A DNA stretch of 11,867 nucleotides from Candidatus Latescibacterota bacterium (GTDB taxonomy: Bacteria; JAAXHH01; JABIQT01), in the NCBI GenBank assembly GCA_018667995.1, contig JABIQT010000046.1, positions 1 to 11,867 on the forward strand, in the 5' to 3' direction. The stretch's first letter is position 1; every line of letters begins with the position of its first letter. The translations under genes were made by a program, and so were the position numbers. The notes beneath the pieces were generated by a model. That model saw nothing but the letters and a program-made list of their open reading frames with translations. It searched no databases and was not told where the DNA came from. This document shows positions 1 to 6,976 of the stretch, piece after piece.

Positions 1-117
1 ATTGTACCGGAACGCGATGAAGGGCATTACACCGTAATGCGGTATCTCGAAATCGACTTCAACGCCGACGTGGACGACGGCATGTTCAGCCTGTCACGGC
101 TCGAAAGACGGCGGTAA
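1..117 (+). CDS. C-terminus of probable LolA-type outer membrane lipoprotein-sorting protein (partial)
   Basis: An open frame runs from the left edge for 38 codons to TAA at 115-117. The visible end contains a beta-strand-like stretch (YTVMRYLEIDFNADV) followed by a DDGMFSLSRLERRR tail. This resembles the C-termini of COG2834 outer-membrane lipoprotein-sorting proteins, in which a final strand is followed by an 'FSLRNL'-type ending. Such proteins are periplasmic and shuttle lipidated cargo between membranes. The stop lies 2 bases before the first permease start, so the gene is almost certainly the upstream member of the same operon, which fits a LolA-like role. The family call rests on about 38 residues and on context. 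The N-terminus and signal peptide lie outside the window. Confidence 0.55.
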   Translation: MVPERDEGHYTVMRYLEIDFNADVDDGMFSLSRLERRR

Positions 118-119
118 CC

Positions 120-1361
120 TTGGCGACTACCAGTACCCTTCGCATCGCATGGCGCAATCTGGGACGGAACCGAAAACGCACCTTTCTTGCCGTATCGGCC
201 ATTGCCCTGGGCCAGCTGACGTTCCTCGTGATTTCCGCTCTGATGAATGGATACGGCGACCAATATTTCAATTCCATCACAGGCCCGTTGATCGGGCACA
301 TTCAGATTCACGCTCCTGAATGGCGCGAAGACCGGTCCATCGATCTGGCCATTGACGACCTCGGGGCCCGCCTGGAACAGCTGCGAGCCGATCCCGGCGT
401 AGCTCATGCCGCACCTCGTATGTATGCCCCTGTGTTAGCAGCGTTGACGGATGAGGGATTCATGGGCATGGTCATTGGCATAGACGCCCAGGTAGAGTCA
501 CACGATTCCGGACTCTTAGCAGGTCAGGATTTATCCGGCCAAATGGGAGAACGGCGTGTTCTTGTCGGAAGCACCTTCGCCAGAAAATATGACATTACCC
601 CTGGTATGGAATTGGCGGTGATCGGTCAGGATGTAGACGGTTCTATCGCCAATGACCTCTTTACCGTTACCAATATCGTCTCGTCACAGGTAGACATTGT
701 AAACAGCCTGGGCATCGTCATGTCAATTGAGGACGCTCAGGAGTTTCTATTGATGCCGGATCAGGCCCACGAAGTGCTGATCCATGTGAAAGAACCCGAG
801 ATGGTCTTGGAAGTTGTTGCCGGTTTGTCGACGTTGCCTGTCGTTGATGGCCTGGAAATACTGCCGTGGCGGGAAATAGTGCCTCAACTCGTTTCAATGA
901 TAGATATGATCGGAGCATTTACACTCATCATACTCGTCATTGTGTTTATCGCAGCTGCAGCGGGCATAACAAACACTATGCTCATGTCCACATACGAGCG
1001 GATTCACGAATTTGGAATGCTCCTCTCACTGGGATGCCAGCCGAACCGCCTCGGGCGCATGGTAGCCGTAGAGGCTATGCTGCTCGGGCTGGTGGGGGTC
1101 ACAGTGGGTTCCGCACTGGCCATCGGCGTGGTGCTGTTGACTATGGACTCGGGACTGGATTACGCCGCTCTTGGCGGCAACGATGCATCCTACCAGGTGG
1201 CGTTTCAGGGGATGCAGATCACGTCGCGGGTGACCCCCAAGCTCCTGCCGACTGATATAGGTATCGGTATCGTCGCAGTTCTGTTCACCTCCTTCATCTC
1301 AGCTCTGTGGCCCATGTTACACATCGTACGCCTCGAACCTATGGAGGCCATGAGATCTTGA
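120..1361 (+). CDS. ABC transporter permease, FtsX/MacB (LolC/E-like) family, first of pair
   Basis: This 413-residue inner-membrane permease has the type VII ABC layout. A basic N-terminal amphipathic stretch (RIAWRNLGRNRKR, residues 8-20) leads into TM1 (about 21-43). A large periplasmic MacB-PCD-like domain follows (about 44-258), then an FtsX core with TM2 (about 264-288), TM3 (about 316-342) and TM4 (about 378-401). The cytoplasmic loop after TM2 (YERIHEFGMLLSLG, 292-305) matches the conserved coupling region 'ERxxEFGxLxAxG' of LolC/LolE and MacB proteins. The C-terminal RLEPMEAMR is also typical. The TTG start at 120 is chosen because the N-terminal basic helix begins there, it sits 2 bases after the previous stop, and no in-frame ATG lies near. 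Its Shine-Dalgarno is weak, so coupled translation is likely. It probably pairs with the next permease as a heterodimer. Confidence 0.9.
   Translation: MATTSTLRIAWRNLGRNRKRTFLAVSAIALGQLTFLVISALMNGYGDQYFNSITGPLIGHIQIHAPEWREDRSIDLAIDDLGARLEQLRADPGVAHAAPRMYAPVLAALTDEGFMGMVIGIDAQVESHDSGLLAGQDLSGQMGERRVLVGSTFARKYDITPGMELAVIGQDVDGSIANDLFTVTNIVSSQVDIVNSLGIVMSIEDAQEFLLMPDQAHEVLIHVKEPEMVLEVVAGLSTLPVVDGLEILPWREIVPQLVSMIDMIGAFTLIILVIVFIAAAAGITNTMLMSTYERIHEFGMLLSLGCQPNRLGRMVAVEAMLLGLVGVTVGSALAIGVVLLTMDSGLDYAALGGNDASYQVAFQGMQITSRVTPKLLPTDIGIGIVAVLFTSFISALWPMLHIVRLEPMEAMRS
1343..1347 (+). promoter_or_regulatory. Ribosome binding site deciding the TTG start of permease 2
   Basis: GGAGG lies inside the end of permease 1, 10 bases before TTG 1358. 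It supports that TTG over an in-frame start further upstream at 1307. Confidence 0.6.
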
Positions 1362-2599
1362 GCAGCTCACTGGTGTCCAAATTCGCCCTACGATCGCTCG
1401 GAAGGAACATCCGCCGGACCATTCTTTCCGTGGCCGGGGTGGGCATAGGCTGCACGGTAGCACTCTTTCTGACGGCCTTTGTGCGAGGGAGCAACGAGTT
1501 GCGTATCAGGTCGATCGCGGACAGCGGATTCGGACATGCGCGAATTGCACCGGCGACATGGGAGAAGCAACGGGACAACGACTTACGCCTCCAAAATGGT
1601 GTCCGAGATCTGGCTGTGCTTCAAGGTACTGAAGGCGTGAAGGTCGCAGCCCCCCATTCCCGAATAACTGCTCTTCTGGCCTTCGGTACGAGAGTAATTG
1701 GCGTAGAGATGCTGGGTGTCGACCCCCAGATGGAAGCCCTTCTGAACAGGGTCGTCCGAACCGTCAGCGAGGGACGCTATCTTCGAGCTGACGACCGCGA
1801 TGCCGTAGTCATCGGAAGTGTGATAGCCGACAGACTGGAAGTAACGATAGATGATGATCTTTTCATGACGGTCGTTGACCATGCCGGGCAGATGCAATAT
1901 GCCATGGTGCGTATCGTCGGCATCGCCCATACCGGAAGCAAAGAACTGGATACGGGCATCTGTCATATTTCTCTTGATGACGTCGAGCGTCTGACCGGAT
2001 ACGCGGGTAGTGCAGAGATCTCCATAACCTTCGATGATCCACTTAGCATCGACGAGATGGTGGCACAAATTGAAGGCGAACTGCCCACCGGTGATATCAT
2101 ATTGCCCTGGAACGAAGTGCTGCGCGCGCAGGGCGGGGACGCAGCCAGCGATCAGGGCTTCATGCGATTGTTGTCTATAATTGTAGTAGTGGTCGTAATT
2201 CTGGGAATCACAAGTGCCCAACTGACCGCCATGCTGGAGCGCAGACGCGAATTCGCAGTGCTCATGGCATTGGGAATGAAGGATCTACAGGTCATTCGAC
2301 TCGTCACGATAGAAGCCCTCGTGCTGGGCCTGATGGGAGCTGTAGCAGGCCTGTTACTAGCGACGCCTCTCGTCTACTATACTGCAACCAATGGAATTGA
2401 CTTCTCAGCAATGGTCGAAGGCGACTTTGCGATTGAGGGCGTCCTATTCGATCCCATCCTTTACACAGATTTGGGATACTGGATGGTACCACATGCATTG
2501 ATCATCGCTATTGTCTCTACGCTCGTTTCGGCTCTATATCCAGCCTGGTTCGCGATCAGAACTGATCCCACCTCAGCGCTCAGTCTGCGGGAGGCTTGA
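1358..2599 (+). CDS. ABC transporter permease, FtsX/MacB (LolC/E-like) family, second of pair
   Basis: This 413-residue permease has the same architecture as its upstream neighbour. It has a basic N-terminus (FALRSLGRNIRRT, 9-21), TM1 (about 22-43), a periplasmic domain (about 44-265), and TM2 (about 270-291). The cytoplasmic coupling loop is LERRREFAVLMALGM (293-307). TM3 (about 315-341) and TM4 (about 376-399) precede an IRTDPTSALSLRE tail. TTG 1358 is taken as the start: it overlaps the upstream stop as TTGA, has GGAGG 10 bases upstream, and puts the basic helix at the right place. A longer frame from 1307 would add 17 residues that are only the out-of-frame end of permease 1. The two permeases diverge strongly in the periplasmic domain, which suggests a LolC/LolE-like asymmetric pair rather than a recent duplication. 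Confidence 0.9.
   Translation: MSSSLVSKFALRSLGRNIRRTILSVAGVGIGCTVALFLTAFVRGSNELRIRSIADSGFGHARIAPATWEKQRDNDLRLQNGVRDLAVLQGTEGVKVAAPHSRITALLAFGTRVIGVEMLGVDPQMEALLNRVVRTVSEGRYLRADDRDAVVIGSVIADRLEVTIDDDLFMTVVDHAGQMQYAMVRIVGIAHTGSKELDTGICHISLDDVERLTGYAGSAEISITFDDPLSIDEMVAQIEGELPTGDIILPWNEVLRAQGGDAASDQGFMRLLSIIVVVVVILGITSAQLTAMLERRREFAVLMALGMKDLQVIRLVTIEALVLGLMGAVAGLLLATPLVYYTATNGIDFSAMVEGDFAIEGVLFDPILYTDLGYWMVPHALIIAIVSTLVSALYPAWFAIRTDPTSALSLREA
2589..2594 (+). promoter_or_regulatory. Ribosome binding site deciding the ATPase start
   Basis: GGGAGG sits 7 bases before ATG 2602 but only 1 base before the alternative TTG at 2596. The ATG is therefore the start. Confidence 0.7.
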
Positions 2600-2601
2600 A
2601 C

Positions 2602-3312
2602 ATGAGCGATACGCTCGTGGACATCAAGAAGGTCGTAAAGGAGTTCCACACAGGAAAAGTGGCTGTACAGGCACTGCGCGGAGTGGACCTGGTGGTGAAG
2701 ACCGGTGACTTCATGGCTATAGTCGGACCCAGCGGAAGTGGCAAAACGACACTTCTCAATATCATTGGGGCACTGGATATTCCCACTGGCGGAAGCGTCA
2801 ACCTATTCGACCGAAATCTCTCTGAGTTGAGCAGAAAGGACCGGGCGGACCTCCGTCTACACCAGCTTGGATTTGTATTTCAGGCCTATAATCTCGTACC
2901 CGTTCTAACAGCTCGCGAGAACGTGGAGTTTGTATTGGAGCTCCAGGGAGAGGGCAATGGGCGTGAAACGACAGCATTGGCCACGCTGGAGTCGCTTGGA
3001 CTCGCAGATCTGGCCGACCGACGTCCTACCGAAATGTCCGGGGGACAACAGCAACGCGTTGCCGTTGCTCGGGCGGTCGCATCGAAACCCAAGTTAGTAC
3101 TCGCGGACGAGCCTACGGCAAACCTTGACAGTGAGAATGCGGAGACGCTTCTCAAAATGATGCGAGACCTGCGGGACACACACGATATGACCTTTGTGTT
3201 CTCTACCCATGATCCTCTGGTTGTGTCATACGCGTCACGTGTGGTGACGCTCCGAGATGGTGTAGTCGTAAGTGATGAGCAAAGAAACGGTGACGAAATA
3301 GGGGAGGATTGA
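2602..3312 (+). CDS. ABC transporter ATP-binding protein, LolD/MacB type
   Basis: This 236-residue cytoplasmic ATPase powers the two adjacent permeases. All nucleotide-binding motifs are intact: Walker A GPSGSGKTT (42-50), Q-loop Gln94 (FVFQAYNLVP), signature SGGQQQRVA (146-154), Walker B LVLADEP (165-171), D-loop ANLDS (173-177) and H-loop STHD with His203. The FQ-YNL-P-LTARENVE stretch after the Q-loop is characteristic of the LolD/MacB/FtsE-like subgroup that pairs with FtsX-type permeases. The length is normal for a stand-alone LolD-type subunit. MacB instead fuses the ATPase to its permease. The ATG start lies 2 bases after the permease 2 stop. The barrel gene follows after 4 bases. An ortholog name such as lolD is not assigned because substrate is unknown and several paralogous systems share these motifs. 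Confidence 0.95.
   Translation: MSDTLVDIKKVVKEFHTGKVAVQALRGVDLVVKTGDFMAIVGPSGSGKTTLLNIIGALDIPTGGSVNLFDRNLSELSRKDRADLRLHQLGFVFQAYNLVPVLTARENVEFVLELQGEGNGRETTALATLESLGLADLADRRPTEMSGGQQQRVAVARAVASKPKLVLADEPTANLDSENAETLLKMMRDLRDTHDMTFVFSTHDPLVVSYASRVVTLRDGVVVSDEQRNGDEIGED
3301..3307 (+). promoter_or_regulatory. Ribosome binding site for the TTG-started barrel gene
   Basis: GGGGAGG overlaps the last codons of the ATPase gene and lies 9 bases before TTG 3317. It supports a non-ATG start. Confidence 0.65.
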
Positions 3313-3316
3313 ACCA

Positions 3317-4576
3317 TTGCGTCATCGAATCATAGGGTCATTGGTTGCTCTGCTTCTGTTGGTGCCCTGGCAGGTCGCCCAGGCAATCGAGCTCTGGTCC
3401 AGCAAATCTGGTGATCGATACTACATATTCGACGCCGCACTCAAGTGGACATCCCTGGTCTCTCACGCACCCAAAGATCTTCTTCTATTTCCCGAACGTT
3501 GGAGCGGCACCACGCTCTGGCGGGGACGAATGACCGTGGGCGCTCAACCCGTCCCCTGGATCAACTTCAGACTAGCCTACGAGCAGAGAACTCGAAACGT
3601 CTCACAGCAGTCAGGCTCCGCTGGATCGGGTTTTCTCCTGCCCACGACTCGCGCGCCCTACCGCATCTCTCAGCTCGACGCGAAGCTGGCAGAAGTAGGT
3701 AACACCTTCTCTTACCGTCACGAAGTGGACCGGGCATTTGCCGCCTTTCATTCTGGCGACCTCGAACTCACCGTGGGGCGGCAGCCTATCGGATGGGGAC
3801 GCGGCCTTTTTTTCGGCGCTGTGGATATATTCGCCCCTTTTTCGCCGCTGGAAAGCGATCGTGAATGGCGACGCGGTGTCGATGCCGTCCGCAGCAGCCT
3901 TCCGCTATCGGATCTCATCTCGCTCGAAACACTCGCCGTTATGGACAAGTCGCTCGAATCGTCTGCCTTCGCGGCACGTTTGCAGGGCTATGTAGGTGAT
4001 ATAGACGGTGAAGTGATGATTGGTAAACGAGCGGACGACTATTTTTCTGCCGTGACGACATCCTTGCCTATGCTGGGAGCAGAACTTCATGGAGAGGTCG
4101 CGCTGTTCAGAACGGCCGACGGAGCAGGACTGGGGCGCAACGACACCGTCATCAAAGGCGTGGTTGGCGGTTCATACGGCCTGAATGCGTCTGGCCAGTT
4201 CTTGATTGCGGCTGAGTATCACTACTCCGGGTTCGGTGTCAATGACATCACCCAAGCTCAGTTCCAACTCCAGAATCCACGATTGCAGGCTCGCTTTGAG
4301 AGGGGCGATAGTCAGATTCTCGGTCGACATGCAGCGGCCTTTCAGCTTTCATACGGTGTGGGCGGTGCCGCCCCCCTGGGCCTATCATGGATCTTCAGCC
4401 CAGAGGACAGATCCGGGGTGATCACGCCATCCACTCGGTGGCTCTTTTCGGACAATGTAACGCTCATCGGGCAGCTTTATGTGGCGCACGGCAGTCATCC
4501 CGTGAACGGAAGAATCACCAGTGAATACGGCGCAACTCCCACTGGAGGCTTAATCCAGATCAGCTTCTATTATTGA
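3317..4576 (+). CDS. Outer-membrane beta-barrel protein (uncharacterised) of the exporter operon
   Basis: This 419-residue protein begins with a Sec signal peptide: basic MRHR, a hydrophobic core of about residues 6-17, and probable cleavage after AQA (21-23). The mature part alternates polar and hydrophobic residues as in transmembrane beta-strands and ends in GLIQISFYY. A terminal aromatic is the usual outer-membrane barrel insertion signal. A central segment, LTVGRQPIGWGRG...DIFAPFSP (151-177), resembles the 'GRQ-I-WG-G----DLFNPF' motif of porin-like families such as DUF1302-type proteins. I cannot name the family with certainty. TTG 3317 is preferred because the signal peptide starts exactly there and GGGGAGG precedes it. 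It is the last gene of the ABC/LolA-like operon, so it may be the outer-membrane endpoint or acceptor for exported cargo; that role is inferred. Confidence 0.8.
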   Translation: MRHRIIGSLVALLLLVPWQVAQAIELWSSKSGDRYYIFDAALKWTSLVSHAPKDLLLFPERWSGTTLWRGRMTVGAQPVPWINFRLAYEQRTRNVSQQSGSAGSGFLLPTTRAPYRISQLDAKLAEVGNTFSYRHEVDRAFAAFHSGDLELTVGRQPIGWGRGLFFGAVDIFAPFSPLESDREWRRGVDAVRSSLPLSDLISLETLAVMDKSLESSAFAARLQGYVGDIDGEVMIGKRADDYFSAVTTSLPMLGAELHGEVALFRTADGAGLGRNDTVIKGVVGGSYGLNASGQFLIAAEYHYSGFGVNDITQAQFQLQNPRLQARFERGDSQILGRHAAAFQLSYGVGGAAPLGLSWIFSPEDRSGVITPSTRWLFSDNVTLIGQLYVAHGSHPVNGRITSEYGATPTGGLIQISFYY

Positions 4577-4591
4577 GGCATGGGCAGCCTC
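4575..4591 (+). terminator. Weak stem-loop at the end of the exporter operon
   Basis: GAGGC (4575-4579) and GCCTC (4587-4591) form a 5-bp stem with a 7-base loop, starting in the stop codon of the barrel gene. No T-run follows, so termination activity is doubtful. Confidence 0.25.
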
Positions 4592-5447
4592 CGCGTTGTT
4601 TGCGCCGTGCTCCCGGTCCGCACTTTGGCCTGGCCATGGCCTGTTTTATCATCTTGATCATTCCGGCCAGGCGTCCAGACTGTCCATCTGATCGAGTATT
4701 TGCCCTTTGAATGGTATCTCTCGCATTGCCCATCTCGTTCACAGAATTCGAAACTGTGCATTTATTTTGGACCCCTTACGCCTGCTATTCGCCCATTCCT
4801 TTACCGCCCGGCATACGCGTCGGCATGCAGTTGATGCGCCTCACCTTTCGCTCTTTCTTGTCCTAAAAACCGTGATAGCACCGAGACCTGAACCGCCTGA
4901 CGGTAGGTTCCATCCTGTCCTGTCTCCGGGCAATGACAGTACCAATCGATTCTATCGGCCTTTTTTTGGGTTTCGGTGCAGCCAACATTATGTCGCTGAC
5001 AATCTATTCCGTATCGCCGGTGCTCAAGCCGCGAAAATATCACGAGGCAGGCTTCGATCAGCTTTCACACATATCATTCAGAAACACATCGAGTTGGCTG
5101 AAGTGGATCACGGTCTGCTTCTCGGTGGCCGAGGTGTCTGTGCTGGTCGCGGAATTCATAGTACCCACAGCAAATCTCTAACCGCCAGAGACACTACACG
5201 GGGCGCGATTACCATCTTCACATCTCCGTTGGGTATCTACCGCTGGAAGGTAGGTAGTGAAGCTTGTCAGTGCATAATTCAACAGAAAATGAACTTCTAT
5301 AACATGCCCAGTGCAATCCTTAGGGATGACATAGATATTTGCATCTCGCATAACAAGGGGCATTGACTTCTCTCGTAGACTTTCGGGTTATTTGACGGAA
5401 CGAGTCTTAACTATTTACAGTCGTATACCATAGAAATGATTCTTTTC
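4577..5447. other. Long intergenic stretch without a supported gene
   Basis: About 870 bases separate the barrel gene from the structured leader of the next operon. Open frames exist on both strands: one of about 219 codons on + at 4707-5366 and one of 82 codons on + at 4933-5181. None has a Shine-Dalgarno site at a plausible start, a recognisable motif or a sensible composition. The longest is rich in His, Arg and Ser, as shadow frames usually are. A short inverted repeat, CCTGGCC at 4629-4635 and GGCCAGG at 4665-4671, is the only structure noted near the operon end. The stretch could be a decayed gene, an unrecognised RNA, or simply spacer. Confidence 0.5.
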
Positions 5448-5547
5448 GGTCGGCAGGATGGAGACCATCGGAGTATCAGAGAGACGACCTTAACCCCTAC
5501 CGTTTTCCCTCTATGTTATTCGAACAGACTCAGATTCTGCGTTCTGA
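5448..5547 (+). promoter_or_regulatory. Structured 5' leader upstream of the YHYH gene
   Basis: Three small inverted repeats lie in the leader. An outer GGTCG (5448-5452)/CGACC (5485-5489) pair encloses a GATGG-AGA-CCATC hairpin (5457-5469). A further TCAGA (5530-5534)/TCTGA (5543-5547) pair has an 8-base loop. All stems are only 5 bp. The nested arrangement suggests a folded leader RNA, but no known riboswitch class is recognised. No convincing promoter hexamer pair was found beside it. Confidence 0.25.
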
Positions 5548-5568
5548 AGCTTGAAGCGTACCCTCATT

Positions 5569-5575
5569 AAGGAGG
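5569..5575 (+). promoter_or_regulatory. Consensus ribosome binding site of the YHYH gene
   Basis: AAGGAGG is 5 bases before ATG 5581. It rules out the in-frame start at 5551, which would add 10 residues before the signal peptide. Confidence 0.8.
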
Positions 5576-5580
5576 CAACC

Positions 5581-6318
5581 ATGAAGGCATACAGGGCCGT
5601 ACTGACGTTCGTCGCACTTTTCGGTCTACAGTGCGACGATTCCAACCCGACGAGCTCTACAGGATCAACCGGATCTACAGGCGGGACCAGCACATCATTG
5701 CCGTCCGCATTTAACCATTTCGTCGATGCGGTGACCGTCTCCGTGCAAGGCACCAATATCGTGCTCGAAGCCGAAGGTATTCCAAACCATACGAGTCCCT
5801 ATTGGGGCAGTAGCCATGCTCTGTATGAGGCTCCGCACTCAGGTATGGTGGTCAATCCAAATAACATCGCGTCCCAAAACCTGACCTTCACCATACCTCT
5901 TCAACCGGAGGTAGCCCCTACCATTAGCGCTACCTCGCTTGGCCCCGTGGGCATTGCGGTCAACGGCGTCGTTCTGTACAATCAATATGCGGCCGGAAAT
6001 GCCCCGCTGACCAGCGAGATTTTGTCATTCGATCGGCGGAATGGGCACCCTCAGAATTTTGGCCAGTATCATTACCACATTGAGCCACTCTTCATTACGG
6101 AGAATGGTAGCGAACTGGTTGGGTTCCTGCTCGATGGCTTTCCTGTGTATGGCCAAAAGGACCAGAACGGCACTTTGCCTACTGATCTCGATACGGCTCA
6201 CGGGCATACTGGCGTAACACACGATTATCCCGACGGAACGTACCATTACCACATCACGACGGACGCTCCCTATATCTCAGATGGATATCGCGGTTCACCA
6301 GGTACCGTGACTCAGTAG
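5581..6318 (+). CDS. YHYH domain protein, probable exported lipoprotein
   Basis: This 245-residue protein has a short N-terminal signal (MKAYRAVLTFVALFGLQC) with Cys18 in a lipobox-like position. Gln at -1 is atypical, so lipidation is likely but not certain. A Ser/Thr/Gly linker (STGSTGSTGG, 26-35) follows. The rest matches the YHYH domain (PF14240) by its paired motifs: GPVGIAVNGV (121-130), GHPQNFGQYHYHIEP with YHYH at 163-166, LLDGFPVYG (183-191), then AHGHTG (207-211 region) and YPDGTYHYHIT with YHYH at 221-224, and a SDGYRG end. The many conserved His and Tyr residues suggest metal binding, but no activity is established for the family to my knowledge. It starts a three-gene run ending in a SCO copper chaperone, so an envelope copper or redox role is inferred. 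The start is set by AAGGAGG. Confidence 0.88.
   Translation: MKAYRAVLTFVALFGLQCDDSNPTSSTGSTGSTGGTSTSLPSAFNHFVDAVTVSVQGTNIVLEAEGIPNHTSPYWGSSHALYEAPHSGMVVNPNNIASQNLTFTIPLQPEVAPTISATSLGPVGIAVNGVVLYNQYAAGNAPLTSEILSFDRRNGHPQNFGQYHYHIEPLFITENGSELVGFLLDGFPVYGQKDQNGTLPTDLDTAHGHTGVTHDYPDGTYHYHITTDAPYISDGYRGSPGTVTQ
5656..5682 (+). repeat. 9-bp imperfect tandem repeat in the YHYH gene linker
   Basis: Three 9-base units encode STG-STG-STG in the spacer between the lipidated Cys and the folded domain. The first and third units differ only at their last base. Such a linker may vary in length between strains. Confidence 0.5.
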
Positions 6319-6331
6319 GAGAAATGTGACA

Positions 6332-6976
6332 ATGGCGAGTACAAGGAAATTCATGATCATCTCCGCTATCATCGTCCTACTCTCAGGGACCAGTTTTGCT
6401 ATTTCTGTCAGTGAATCAGATATGATTTTCAGTGCGAAAATCCACACGCCAGTGGAAATTCCAGATATATCGATCGACCGAAGTGAAACGATTATAGAAA
6501 ATGGCGTCCTGCTCCACGGGAATATCCCCTATTCTGGGCGCGTCCATCGAACCGCTAATAACGGTCAGCTTAACCTCGTCACAGAATACCTAAACGGCTT
6601 AAAACACGGTACTTCTGAGTCAAGGTATGAAAATGGAGACCGGGCCGAGGTCCGGCACTATGAATACGGTCACAAGACGGACGTTCACATTGGTTGGTGG
6701 CCAAACGGTAGAATGAAGTTTTCATACGGATTCTCGGAGGGAAGGTACGAAGGCGCATTCCTCGAATGGTACAGCAGCGGGCAGCAGGCCACGGCATTCA
6801 ACTATGAGGATGGAGTAGAGATAGGTACCCAGAGGGCGTGGCGTTCCAATGGAAAGCTCTACATCAACCTGGTATACAAGAATGGAAAACGCTATGGCGT
6901 ACTTAGAACCAAGCCCTGTTTTCAGATAGTTGACGGACAGCGCAATTCCCTGGAGGAGCCTGATGAGGCATTTTAG
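6332..6976 (+). CDS. Exported MORN/YwqK-like repeat protein
   Basis: This 214-residue protein has a Sec signal peptide: basic RK, a hydrophobic core of about residues 8-18, and probable cleavage after SFA (21-23). The remainder is a run of roughly 22-25-residue repeats built on the MORN-like pattern 'NG...G....Y..G': NGLKHGTSESRYENGD (88-103), WWPNGRMKFSYGFSEGRYEGAF (122-143), YSSGQQATAFNYEDGVEIGTQ (147-167), and RSNGKLYINLVYKNGKRYG (171-189). This is the organisation annotated as 'YwqK family antitoxin', a name that overstates function; here export argues against a cytoplasmic immunity role. AGGAG at 6317-6321 lies 10 bases before ATG 6332 and 4 before an in-frame GTG at 6326, so the start could be either. 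The 3' end overlaps the SCO gene by 14 bases, indicating co-translation. Confidence 0.8.
   Translation: MASTRKFMIISAIIVLLSGTSFAISVSESDMIFSAKIHTPVEIPDISIDRSETIIENGVLLHGNIPYSGRVHRTANNGQLNLVTEYLNGLKHGTSESRYENGDRAEVRHYEYGHKTDVHIGWWPNGRMKFSYGFSEGRYEGAFLEWYSSGQQATAFNYEDGVEIGTQRAWRSNGKLYINLVYKNGKRYGVLRTKPCFQIVDGQRNSLEEPDEAF
6952..6958 (+). promoter_or_regulatory. Ribosome binding site deciding the SCO gene start
   Basis: GGAGGAG inside the end of the MORN-like gene lies 4 bases before ATG 6963. It supports that ATG over the in-frame start at 6930 and gives a normal lipoprotein signal. Confidence 0.7.

Noticed and set aside
1583-2221. A 212-codon minus-strand frame opposite permease 2
   Set aside because: Antisense shadow of a clear permease with full membrane topology and coupling loop.
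120-2599. A recent tandem duplication giving the two 413-residue permeases
   Set aside because: They share layout and length but little sequence outside the basic N-terminus and the coupling loop. This is an old paralogous pair, as in LolC/LolE.
4933-5181. An 82-codon + strand frame encoding hydrophobic stretches that could be membrane segments
   Set aside because: No Shine-Dalgarno site before ATG 4933, no recognised family, and overlap with other equally long frames.
4707-5366. A 219-codon open frame on the + strand in the long gap
   Set aside because: It starts at TTG without a Shine-Dalgarno site, its product is rich in His, Arg and Ser with no known motif, and it has the look of a chance frame.
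5392-5417. TTGACG and TATTTA as a promoter for the YHYH operon
   Set aside because: The spacing is only 14 bases and the second hexamer is poor. Another TTGAC at 5363 has no matching -10 box.
6332-6976. A toxin-antitoxin pair
   Set aside because: The YwqK-like protein is exported and no toxin-like gene is next to it.
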